Shown in pieces: positions 55,001 to 63,014 of a stretch of 64,000 nt of DNA. Every line of letters begins with the position of its first letter. The first letter of the stretch is position 1. The position numbers and the translations under genes are program-made. The DNA lies in NCBI GenBank assembly GCA_016934715.1, contig JAFGSI010000038.1, positions 20,041 to 84,040 of the forward strand. The letters are read 5' to 3'. Source of the stretch: Anaerolineales bacterium (GTDB lineage Bacteria > Chloroflexota > Anaerolineae > Anaerolineales > Villigracilaceae). The notes beneath the pieces were generated by a model. The model ran no database searches and was not told where the DNA came from. It was given only the letters and a program-made list of their open reading frames with translations.

Positions 55001-55473
55001 GCGCGCTGGTGCTGCGACCGGTTACTGATGCGGACGAGGATTTCCTGTACAGGGTCTATGCCGGGACGCGCGCCGAGGAGATGGCCCGGGTCCCGTGGGA
55101 CGAGGCCCAAAAACAGGACTTCCTGCGCATGCAATTCGCCGCCCAGCAGGCGCATTACCGCAAGCATTTTCCCGAGGCCAGCCACGACGTGCTCCTGGCG
55201 GACGGCCTCCCGGCGGGGCGGATGTACGTCGACCGGCGCGCGGCGGAGATCCGCATCCTGGACATCGCCGTCCTGCCGGAAGCGCGCCGGCAGGGGGTTG
55301 GTTCCCACTTTTTGCGGGGGTTGATGAAGGAGGCGCAAGCTGTTCGAAAAACACTCTCGATTTACATCGATGAAACCAGCCCTTCGCTGGACTTGTTCCG
55401 CAGGCTGGGGTTTGTGCAGGCGGGCGGGAATGGCATTTCCTGCTTGATGGAATGGCATCCTGCCGCCAAGTGA
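54997..55473 (+). CDS. GNAT-family acetyltransferase (second copy type)
   Basis: 158 residues from the ATG at 54997 (ATGA overlap with the previous stop). Acetyl-CoA core ILDIAVLPEARRQGVGSHFLRG. It shares the opening LRPVTDADEDFLYRVYA and the EEMARVPWDEAQKQDFLRMQF pattern with the 53472 GNAT, suggesting duplication within the cluster. The target may be the tail-collar proteins. That is a guess from position. Confidence 0.87.
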   Translation: MSALVLRPVTDADEDFLYRVYAGTRAEEMARVPWDEAQKQDFLRMQFAAQQAHYRKHFPEASHDVLLADGLPAGRMYVDRRAAEIRILDIAVLPEARRQGVGSHFLRGLMKEAQAVRKTLSIYIDETSPSLDLFRRLGFVQAGGNGISCLMEWHPAAK

Positions 55474-55497
55474 TCCGGTTTTGCAGAGGAGGAGACG

Positions 55498-56010
55498 ATG
55501 GCAGAATCGTTCGTGGGCGAGATCCGCATCTTCGGCGGGACGTTTGCCCCGATGGACTGGGCGTTTTGCGATGGCGCGACGCTGTCCATCGCGCAATACG
55601 ATGTCCTGTTTTCCCTGATCGGCACCACCTACGGCGGCGATGGGGTGAATAATTTCAACCTGCCCGACCTGCGCGGGCGGGTGCCGGTCCACATGGGAAC
55701 GCGGGACGGGGTCAATTACATCATCGGCCAGGCGGGCGGCCAGGAAACGGTGGCCCTGCAGGCCAACCAGGCAGCCGCGCACACCCATCCGGTGCGGGCG
55801 AAGGATGGGTCCGGGGACAAGAGTACCCCGGCCGGCAACGTTTGGGCGACCGTGCCCGGTACGAATTACTATTCCGTCGATCCCCCCGCCCTGGCGATGC
55901 GAAATACGGCAGGCGGCGGAGGCAACGGCGCGGCGCATGACAACGTGATGCCGTTCTTTGTCGTCAATTTCATCATCTGCCTGGCCGGGGTTTACCCGAC
56001 CCGGCTCTGA
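55498..56010 (+). CDS. Tail-collar (MdpB-like) protein 1
   Basis: 170 residues. Phage tail-collar fold: EIRIFGGTFAPMDWAFCDGATL, LIGTTYGGDGVNNFNLPDLRGRVP and the late PFFVVNFIICLAG. GAGGAG precedes the ATG. Such proteins form receptor-binding trimers in phage tails or contractile injection systems, and relatives (microcystin-dependent proteins) occur on bacterial surfaces. First of three paralogues in tandem. Confidence 0.9.
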   Translation: MAESFVGEIRIFGGTFAPMDWAFCDGATLSIAQYDVLFSLIGTTYGGDGVNNFNLPDLRGRVPVHMGTRDGVNYIIGQAGGQETVALQANQAAAHTHPVRAKDGSGDKSTPAGNVWATVPGTNYYSVDPPALAMRNTAGGGGNGAAHDNVMPFFVVNFIICLAGVYPTRL

Positions 56011-56022
56011 GGAGGCGCGATC

Positions 56023-56511
56023 ATGGAACCTTTCCTGGGTGAGATCAAGATCGTCAGCTTCAATTTTGCGCCCGCGGGCTGGGCGGCCTGTGATGGGCAG
56101 ACGATGCAGATCGTCCAGAACCAGGCCTTGTATGCCCTGCTCGGGACCACCTACGGCGGCAACGGGTCGACCACCTTTGGCCTGCCCGACCTGCGCGGCC
56201 GGGTTCCTCTGCATTTCAATGCCACGTATCCCCCGGGGAACGCGGGCGGGGAAGCGGGTCATGTGCTTACAGCGGCTGAAATGCCATCCCATACGCACAC
56301 GGTGTCTGCCAGTGATGCGGCTGCGAATGCGCCCTCGCCAACGGGCAATACCTGGGCGGCGGCGAACAACGGGTATGCCGCCGCGCCGGATGCAACCATG
56401 AAACCCGCCGCGCTTGGAACGACGGGCGGCCAGCCGCACGAGAACCGCCAGCCTTATCTTGTCTTGAATTTCGTGATCGCCACGACGGGGATCTTCCCCT
56501 CGCGCGACTAG
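56023..56511 (+). CDS. Tail-collar (MdpB-like) protein 2
   Basis: 162 residues. Same fold as its neighbours, with NFAPAGWAACDGQTM, LLGTTYGGNGSTTFGLPDLRGRVP and a His-rich middle (MPSHTHTVSA) typical of collar tips. It starts 12 bp after the first copy. Divergent middle segments and conserved ends suggest diversification of the binding tip. Confidence 0.9.
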   Translation: MEPFLGEIKIVSFNFAPAGWAACDGQTMQIVQNQALYALLGTTYGGNGSTTFGLPDLRGRVPLHFNATYPPGNAGGEAGHVLTAAEMPSHTHTVSASDAAANAPSPTGNTWAAANNGYAAAPDATMKPAALGTTGGQPHENRQPYLVLNFVIATTGIFPSRD

Positions 56512-56520
56512 GAGGTTTAC

Positions 56521-57051
56521 ATGTCAGATCCATTCATCGGCGAGATCAAGATGGTCGGGTTCACCTTCGCCCCGTCCGGTTGGGCGTTTTGCAATGGCCA
56601 GACCATATCCATCCAGCAGAACACGGCCTTGTTTTCCCTGCTGGGAACGATCTATGGCGGTGACGGCAGCACCACTTTTGGCCTGCCCAACCTGCAGGGC
56701 CGCGCCCCGATGCACCGCGGCACTGGCCCCGGCCTGACCCCGCGCACCCAGGGCAATTCGGGCGGCGCGGCGACCGTGACCCTGACGGCCAATACCATGG
56801 CGCCTCATACCCATACGCCGATGGCCGTCCAGGGCAATAACGCGGCCAGCCCGAAAAGCAATGCCTGGGGATCCATGGTCGGGCGCACGGTTTCATCCTT
56901 CTATCAGAGTGGGACTGCCAACGTGACCATGAGTGCGGCCGCCCTGGACCCGGCCGGAAGCGCTTCGCCCGCACCTCACAACAACCTGCAACCCTACCTG
57001 GCCGTCAACTTCGTCATCGCCATGACGGGCATCTATCCGGTCCGTGAGTGA
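56521..57051 (+). CDS. Tail-collar (MdpB-like) protein 3
   Basis: 176 residues. Opening EIKMVGFTFAPSGWAFCNGQT, LLGTIYGGDGSTTFGLPNLQGRAP, HTHTPMAVQ in the tip and LQPYLAVNFVIAMTG at the end. AGGAGG lies upstream. Last gene of the cluster, followed by a hairpin. Confidence 0.9.
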   Translation: MSDPFIGEIKMVGFTFAPSGWAFCNGQTISIQQNTALFSLLGTIYGGDGSTTFGLPNLQGRAPMHRGTGPGLTPRTQGNSGGAATVTLTANTMAPHTHTPMAVQGNNAASPKSNAWGSMVGRTVSSFYQSGTANVTMSAAALDPAGSASPAPHNNLQPYLAVNFVIAMTGIYPVRE

Positions 57052-57071
57052 CGTTAGATCCATGTTTTTAC

Positions 57072-57111
57072 CCACCGCCGGAGAACGCGACAGCCGGTTT
57101 TCCGGCGGTGG
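57072..57111 (+). terminator. Hairpin after tail-collar genes
   Basis: CCACCGCCGG and its exact complement separated by 20 nt. No U-tract follows, so it may be an attenuator or RNA-stabilising hairpin and not a full terminator. Confidence 0.45.
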
Positions 57112-57125
57112 AAAGATGCAATTAC

Positions 57126-57211
57126 AGAGTGCTGCGTAAATATCTAAACCAACCCCTTTCGTTTCATGGGGAAATTGGGTTTCATCTCGTTAAGAGATTT
57201 ATGCAAGAAGC
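57126..57211 (+). repeat. 86-nt leader element, copy 2 (upstream of giant adhesin gene)
   Basis: Matches 12243-12328 (opposite strand) at 82 of 86 positions without gaps. It ends 39 nt before the adhesin ATG and reads in the same sense relative to the gene as copy 1 does to its gene. The terminal arms GCGTAAATATCT and AGATTTATGC are unchanged. The four differences lie in the inner part. Confidence 0.85.
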
Positions 57212-57250
57212 AGTATTTCTGGCTTATCCAACCTTCCAGGAGCGTGCCGT

Positions 57251-60200
57251 ATGTCGAGCAAATCCCTTTTTCATCCCGCCCTCATGCGCCGTTTGGAGCA
57301 GGTCCTTGCGATCCTGATCCTCCTGGGAGGCGTCCTGGCGCAGACGCCACTGGCGGTGCAGGCCGCGCCCATGCGGGCGGCCATTGGCGTCACGACGACA
57401 GCAGACGAATACGGCGCCGGGGCAGGTTGTTCCCTGCGCGAGGCGATCCAGGCGGCCAATACCGACGCAGCCTTTGGCGGCTGCCCGGCGGGGAGTGGCG
57501 TCGATACGATCACCCTGCCGGCAGGTACGTACACACTGTTCATCCCGGGGCATAATGAGCAAAATAACACCACCGGCGATCTCGACATCCTGTCCAACCT
57601 GACCATCATGGGCAACCCGGCGGACCCCTCCAGCGTCGTCATCCAGGGCGGTCCGGGCTGGGACGACAAGGTCATCGACATCAACCCGAATGTCGACAGG
57701 GTGCTCACCGTCACCATCGACGGCGTCACCGTGCAGAACGGTCACAATACCAGCAATTTCGATTTCTATGGTGGCGGCATCCAGGCGTTTGGGCGCAATT
57801 GGTACGATGCCATGTTTCCCTTTACACCTGCCGGGACATTGACCCTCCAGAATTGTGTCGTGACCAATAATGCCTACGCCGGCTCTACGGTTGTTGACGA
57901 AGCCGCCGGCGGCTTGCTGGCCGAGCAGATCAACCTGACGATTGACAACTGCACTTTCTCGAATAATTCGACCACCTCCGGAGACGGCGGCGGGATCTCC
58001 ATTATCGGCTTTAACGAAAACGTCTCCATTACCAACTCCAGGTTTACGGGCAACTCCTCTCCCAATAATCCGGGTGGGGCCATCTACATCCGGCGCAGTT
58101 CGAGTGCCGGCTATCCCAGTGTGGCGGGGAGCATCGACCTAAACCGTAATCTATTTACGGCGAACAGCAGCAACTATGGCGGGGCGATTTACCTGTGGGT
58201 CCAATCGGGCGGCAATCCGGTCACCCTCGCCGTTGAAATTCATTATTCGCGCTTTGCCGGCAATACCGCGACCACCTCCGGAAGCGGGCTCTACTACTCC
58301 GGGGATGCCGCTGTCCCGACCGTCGATGCAGAGAACAACTGGTGGAGTTGCAACACTGGTCCGTCCGCAACGCCGTGCAACACCGCAGCTGTCGTCGGCG
58401 GGGTGCTCGACTACGATCCCTGGCTCGTCTTCGGCAATGCGGCGGTTCCGGCGACGATCAACGTCGGCGGGGTCACCACTCTGACGGCGGGCTTCCTGCA
58501 CGACTCGGATAATGGTGCCGTCCCCAGCCCGGAGACCAACCTGACGGCCCTGAACGGGCTGCCCGTCACCTGGGGCAATATGGTCCACGGGGCGCTCTCC
58601 AGCCAGCAACTGATGATCGGCTCCGGCGGCGCGGCCACGGCGACTCTGACCAATGACAACACCTGCAATAACAGCAGCGCCGACGCCACGGTCGACGGTG
58701 TCATCGCCAGCGGGACGGTCACTGTCCAGTGTGCGGAACTGACGGTCACCAAGACGAACGACGCCGGCGGGTCGACCGCCCTGCCAACCGGCTGGAACTG
58801 GACGCTCCACGTTGCCAACGGCGGGCTGGGCTTTGCCGCCTTCGCCAACGGCAGTACCCTCCTGACCGACACTCTGCCCGCAAGCGCAGCAGGGCTGACC
58901 TATGGCACCCCGACCATTTCGGGCGCTACTGGCCTGACCGGAACGGTCAATTGCGCCATCGATGGCAGCAGCGACCTGAACTGCACGGCCGGAACCGCGG
59001 TCCAGTTGAACGCGGGCGGCTCCTTCGATGTGGTCATCCCCGTGACCCCGTCCGTGGCCGGCCTCTTCGCCAACCCGCGCCCGGCCGGCAGCTGTGCGGT
59101 CGATCCAGGCGCGGTGGTCATCGAGACCAACGACGCCAACAACCTGTGCAGCAACACGGTGACGGTCAATACGCCTCCGGCGATTACCAGCGCCGACACG
59201 ACCACCTTCACCGTAATCGTCGCCGGGACGTTCACGGTCACCACCACGCCAGGATACCCGACAGCGACGACCATCAGCATCCCCCCGGGCAGCCTGCCGG
59301 GCGGTGTGACCTTCACCGATAACGGCGACGGCACGGCGACCCTGGCCGGCACCCCGGCCGCTGGCAGCCAGGGAAATTACCCGTTCACCATCACGGCCAG
59401 CAACGGTGTCCTGCCGGATGCCACGCAGAGCTTCATCCTGGTCGTCCAGCCGGATTTGCGCATCACCAGCGCGGACAACACGACCTTCACGATCGGCAGT
59501 GCCGGTTCCTTCACGGTCACCACGGTCGGTTTGCCGACCCCGAGCCTGGCGGAGAGCGGCGCGCTGCCCTCCGGCGTGACCTTCGTCGACAACGGGAACG
59601 GCACCGGCACCTTGAGTGGACCCCCGGATGCCGGCACGCAGGGCAGCTATCCCATCACCTTAACCTCACATAACGGTGTCTCCCCCGACTATGTCCAGAA
59701 CTTTACTCTGACCGTCGCCCTCGCGCCGACGATCACCAGCGCGAACAGCGTCACGTTCACGGCCGGAACGGCAGGCAGCTTCACCGTGACGACGAGCGGC
59801 TTTCCGATCCCGGCCATCAGCCGGGGCGGGGCGGTGTTACCCTCGGGCGTGAATTTCGGCGACAACGGAGACGGCACCGCCACCTTGAGCGGGACCCCGG
59901 CGGCGGGGACGGGCAACGTCTACAATCTGACCTTTACGGCCAGCAACGGCACCCTGCCGGATGACACCCAGAACTTCACCCTGACGGTCGAGGAAGCCCC
60001 GGCGATCACCAGCCCGAACAACGTCACTTTCGCCGTGGGCACGACCAGCAGCTTCACGGTCATGACCACAGGGTATCCTGTTCCTGCCATTTTCGAAGCC
60101 GGCACCTTGCCATCCGGTGTAGCCTTCGTCGATAACGGGAACGGCACCGGCACCTTGAGCGGGACCCCGGCCGCCGGCAGCCAGGGCACCTATCCCATCA

Positions 60201-62755
60201 CGATCACTGCCAACAACGGCGTGTCGCCGGATGCAACCCAGGGCTTCACCCTGACCGTCAACGCTGCACCGGCGATCACCAGCGCGGACAATACGACCTT
60301 CACGATCGGCAGCGCCGGTTCCTTCACGGTCACCACGACCGGCGCCCCGACGCCGGCCATCAGCATCCCCCCGGGCTCCCTGCCGGCCGGCGTGACTTTC
60401 ACCGATAACGGCGACGGTACGGCGGCACTGGCCGGTACCCCTGCGGCCGGGACGAACGGGACCTATCCCTTTGTCATCACGGCCAATAACGGCGTCCTGC
60501 CGAACGCGACCCAGAACTTCACCCTGACGGTCAGCCTGGCCGCCACCACCACGACGATCACCTCCGACCTCCCCGATCCTTCCTCGGTCGGCCAGGCGAT
60601 CTCCGTGACCTTCACGGTGACCTCCGCTGGCCCCGGCACGCCGAGCGGCAATGTGACCGTCTCAGACGGGGTCGATTCCTGCAGCGTGGATGCCGTCGTC
60701 GGCACCTGCTCGCTGGCCCTGACCACCGCAGGGGGACGCACCCTGACCGCTGTCTACGCGGGAAATTCCTCTTTCAACGGGAGCACTTCCGCAGGAGAAG
60801 CGCACACGGTCAACGCGGCCAATACGACCACGACGATCACCGCCGACGCTCCTGATCCTTCCCAGGTGGGGGAGCCGGTGACGGTCAACTACACCGTGGC
60901 CGTGGTCGCGCCAGGTACAGGCACGCCGACCGGGAACGTAACGGTCACCACCGGCGCGGATTCCTGCACGGGCACGGTCGCCGCCGGCTCCTGCACGATC
61001 GTTTTTACCTCGGCCGGTGCGAAGACGCTCACCGCCACCTACGCGGGCGATGCCAGCTTTACCGGCAGTACCTCTCCGGCGGTGGGGCATACCGTCAATA
61101 TGGCCAGTACGATGATCACCATTACCTCGGATGCTCCCGACCCATCCGTCGTCGGGATTCCCCTGCCGGTCAACTACTCCGTCACGGTCGTGGCCCCCGG
61201 CTCCGGGACGCCGACCAGCAGCGTGACCGTCACCGACGGCGTGGACAACTGCACGGGGACGGTCGCGGCCGGGGCATGCAACCTGACCCTGACCACCGTC
61301 GGCGGGCGCCTCCTCACGGCCACCTACTCCGGCGATGTCAATTATGGCGGCAGCACGTCCATTCCCGTGCCGCACACGGTCGAGGGCCCTCCGGGTGTTA
61401 CCTTGATCAACAGTGTCGCCGACACCGGCGATGGGCAGATTGCTGAAAACGAGCATACCACTGCCGCGATCACCCAACTGCTGGTGGTCTTCAACAAGGA
61501 TATGAACGCGGATACACCCGGGGATCTTGATGATGCGCTCAATCCTGCAAATTACAGCCTGGTGCAAGGCGCCTCGACGGTCATTCCCATCAATGGCGTG
61601 ATCACCTACAACGCGGCCACTCGCACGGCTACCCTGGACGTCAATGGGGGTGTGGCATTGCCGGGTGGCGAGTACACGCTCACGGTCCTGGGCAGGATCG
61701 AAGATACTCTGGGCGTGCCGATCGGGACGGACTTCGTCCGCCGCTTCACCATCGATACGGCCAATCCGTACATCGTCGGCAGCGGCCTGGCCGGCCAGCC
61801 CGGGGGCATGGTCATCACGAACGGCGGGGCCTACTCGAGCCACTTCACCTCGTTCACCGTCTCGTTCAACGAGGACGTCGCTAACGCCGGCGGTGGGGCG
61901 GGGATCGACGACGTGGCCAACCCGCGCAACTATCTGCTCCTGCGCCCCGGCCCGGACGCCGTTTATGACACGACCGACTGCGCGACCTTCGCCGCCAACG
62001 GGGACCTGCCGCTCGGCGACGACCTGCGCGTCCCGACCGGGCCGGTGACCTATGCCAACAACGGCGGGGCCGGGCCATTTGTGGTGACGGTGACGGTCAA
62101 CGGCAATGTCCCGCTGCCTGACGGCGAGTACCGCCTGCTGGTCTGCGGCACCACCTCCATCGTCGACCTGGCGGGCAACCCGCTCAACGGCGGGCTGGAC
62201 AGCGCCTTCACCTTCCGCCTCTTCACCGCCGCGGCCGCCCCGGCGACCGGCTTTGCCCCTGGGCAGGTCACCCTCCTGCCCGGGCAGCCCGCCTCCCTGG
62301 CCTATGCCGACCTGGGTGGGCTGTGGATCGAGATCCCCTCGCTCGGCCTGCGCAGCGCCATCGTCGGCGTCCCGGTCGGCGAGCGGACCTGGGACGTGGC
62401 ATGGCTCTACAACCAGGTCGGCTGGCTGGAAGGCACGGCCTATCCCACCTGGGAGGGCAACTCGGTCCTGACGGCCCACGCCTACACGGCCGACGGCCTG
62501 CCGGGGCCCTTCGTCAGCCTGCGTTCGCTGTTCTACGATGATCGCATCATCGTCCACCTGGGCGGGATGCGCTACACGTACGCCCTGCGGACGAATGCCT
62601 TGGTCAGCGCGAGCAATACTTCTTACCTCACACGCCACGAGGAGTACAGTTGGCTGACCCTGGTCACCTGCCAGCAGTACGACGAGCGGACGGGGACCTA
62701 CCGCTACCGGAGAGTCGTCCGGGCGGTGCTGATCGGTGTGACGCCCGACCGCTAG
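57251..62755 (+). CDS. Giant cell-surface adhesin with C-terminal sortase-like domain
   Basis: 1834 residues. Signal peptide to about residue 39 (VQA-AP). A beta-helix region starts with CSLREAIQAAN and runs to about residue 370. A DUF11-like region is followed by five Ig-like (He_PIG-type) repeats at 59175-60540 (period about 273 nt) and three further Ig-like repeats of another type at 60547-61383. Two SbsA-like Ig domains follow. The C terminus (about 1690-1834) is sortase-like, with H1743 (LTAHAYT), C1807 (TLVTC) and R1820/R1821. There is no LPxTG motif. CAGGAG stands upstream of the ATG. Confidence 0.88.
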   Translation: MSSKSLFHPALMRRLEQVLAILILLGGVLAQTPLAVQAAPMRAAIGVTTTADEYGAGAGCSLREAIQAANTDAAFGGCPAGSGVDTITLPAGTYTLFIPGHNEQNNTTGDLDILSNLTIMGNPADPSSVVIQGGPGWDDKVIDINPNVDRVLTVTIDGVTVQNGHNTSNFDFYGGGIQAFGRNWYDAMFPFTPAGTLTLQNCVVTNNAYAGSTVVDEAAGGLLAEQINLTIDNCTFSNNSTTSGDGGGISIIGFNENVSITNSRFTGNSSPNNPGGAIYIRRSSSAGYPSVAGSIDLNRNLFTANSSNYGGAIYLWVQSGGNPVTLAVEIHYSRFAGNTATTSGSGLYYSGDAAVPTVDAENNWWSCNTGPSATPCNTAAVVGGVLDYDPWLVFGNAAVPATINVGGVTTLTAGFLHDSDNGAVPSPETNLTALNGLPVTWGNMVHGALSSQQLMIGSGGAATATLTNDNTCNNSSADATVDGVIASGTVTVQCAELTVTKTNDAGGSTALPTGWNWTLHVANGGLGFAAFANGSTLLTDTLPASAAGLTYGTPTISGATGLTGTVNCAIDGSSDLNCTAGTAVQLNAGGSFDVVIPVTPSVAGLFANPRPAGSCAVDPGAVVIETNDANNLCSNTVTVNTPPAITSADTTTFTVIVAGTFTVTTTPGYPTATTISIPPGSLPGGVTFTDNGDGTATLAGTPAAGSQGNYPFTITASNGVLPDATQSFILVVQPDLRITSADNTTFTIGSAGSFTVTTVGLPTPSLAESGALPSGVTFVDNGNGTGTLSGPPDAGTQGSYPITLTSHNGVSPDYVQNFTLTVALAPTITSANSVTFTAGTAGSFTVTTSGFPIPAISRGGAVLPSGVNFGDNGDGTATLSGTPAAGTGNVYNLTFTASNGTLPDDTQNFTLTVEEAPAITSPNNVTFAVGTTSSFTVMTTGYPVPAIFEAGTLPSGVAFVDNGNGTGTLSGTPAAGSQGTYPITITANNGVSPDATQGFTLTVNAAPAITSADNTTFTIGSAGSFTVTTTGAPTPAISIPPGSLPAGVTFTDNGDGTAALAGTPAAGTNGTYPFVITANNGVLPNATQNFTLTVSLAATTTTITSDLPDPSSVGQAISVTFTVTSAGPGTPSGNVTVSDGVDSCSVDAVVGTCSLALTTAGGRTLTAVYAGNSSFNGSTSAGEAHTVNAANTTTTITADAPDPSQVGEPVTVNYTVAVVAPGTGTPTGNVTVTTGADSCTGTVAAGSCTIVFTSAGAKTLTATYAGDASFTGSTSPAVGHTVNMASTMITITSDAPDPSVVGIPLPVNYSVTVVAPGSGTPTSSVTVTDGVDNCTGTVAAGACNLTLTTVGGRLLTATYSGDVNYGGSTSIPVPHTVEGPPGVTLINSVADTGDGQIAENEHTTAAITQLLVVFNKDMNADTPGDLDDALNPANYSLVQGASTVIPINGVITYNAATRTATLDVNGGVALPGGEYTLTVLGRIEDTLGVPIGTDFVRRFTIDTANPYIVGSGLAGQPGGMVITNGGAYSSHFTSFTVSFNEDVANAGGGAGIDDVANPRNYLLLRPGPDAVYDTTDCATFAANGDLPLGDDLRVPTGPVTYANNGGAGPFVVTVTVNGNVPLPDGEYRLLVCGTTSIVDLAGNPLNGGLDSAFTFRLFTAAAAPATGFAPGQVTLLPGQPASLAYADLGGLWIEIPSLGLRSAIVGVPVGERTWDVAWLYNQVGWLEGTAYPTWEGNSVLTAHAYTADGLPGPFVSLRSLFYDDRIIVHLGGMRYTYALRTNALVSASNTSYLTRHEEYSWLTLVTCQQYDERTGTYRYRRVVRAVLIGVTPDR

Positions 62756-62767
62756 CCATGCGATTGA

Positions 62768-62865
62768 ATTCTCCCGGCGTCTGTCCTTTTTGCCTGAAGT
62801 GCAAGGACGCCGGGAGAATGGTTTCATCGTGAAGTTCCCTGCACCGCAGGGGACTTCGTCTTTTT
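62768..62865 (+). terminator. Two hairpins after adhesin gene, second with U-tract
   Basis: A long hairpin (arms ATTCTCCCGGCGTC and complement, 62768-62819, with inner GTCCTT/AAGGAC pairing) is followed by GAAGTTCCCTGC-ACC-GCAGGGGACTTC (62831-62857) and then GTCTTTTT. The second is a good intrinsic terminator. Confidence 0.75.
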
Positions 62866-63014
62866 GTAGAGGTATTTTTCCTTTTTTTGTCCTTTGAACT
62901 CTTCGTGGATAATCGAGCACTTCTTTACGATCGCCTTCGTCCTCCTTCTGTAATATGAGGGACAGTGATAGAATGCGAGTGTGAGATGCGCATCTCCGGC
63001 TGATCGGTAACGAC
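62866..63014. promoter_or_regulatory. Intergenic region with extended -10 promoter
   Basis: TG-A-TAGAAT at 62964-62972 looks like an extended -10 element about 43 bp before the next ATG. The -35 region is weak. Confidence 0.4.

Noticed and set aside
53472..57051. Prophage or contractile injection system
   Set aside because: Only collar-type genes are present. No terminase, capsid, sheath, tube, baseplate or integrase genes are seen in the window.
59175..61383. CRISPR array
   Set aside because: The repeats are about 273 nt, coding and in frame (Ig-like domains), without short identical repeats and unique spacers. The Thr-Pro repeats at 63690-64000 are also coding.
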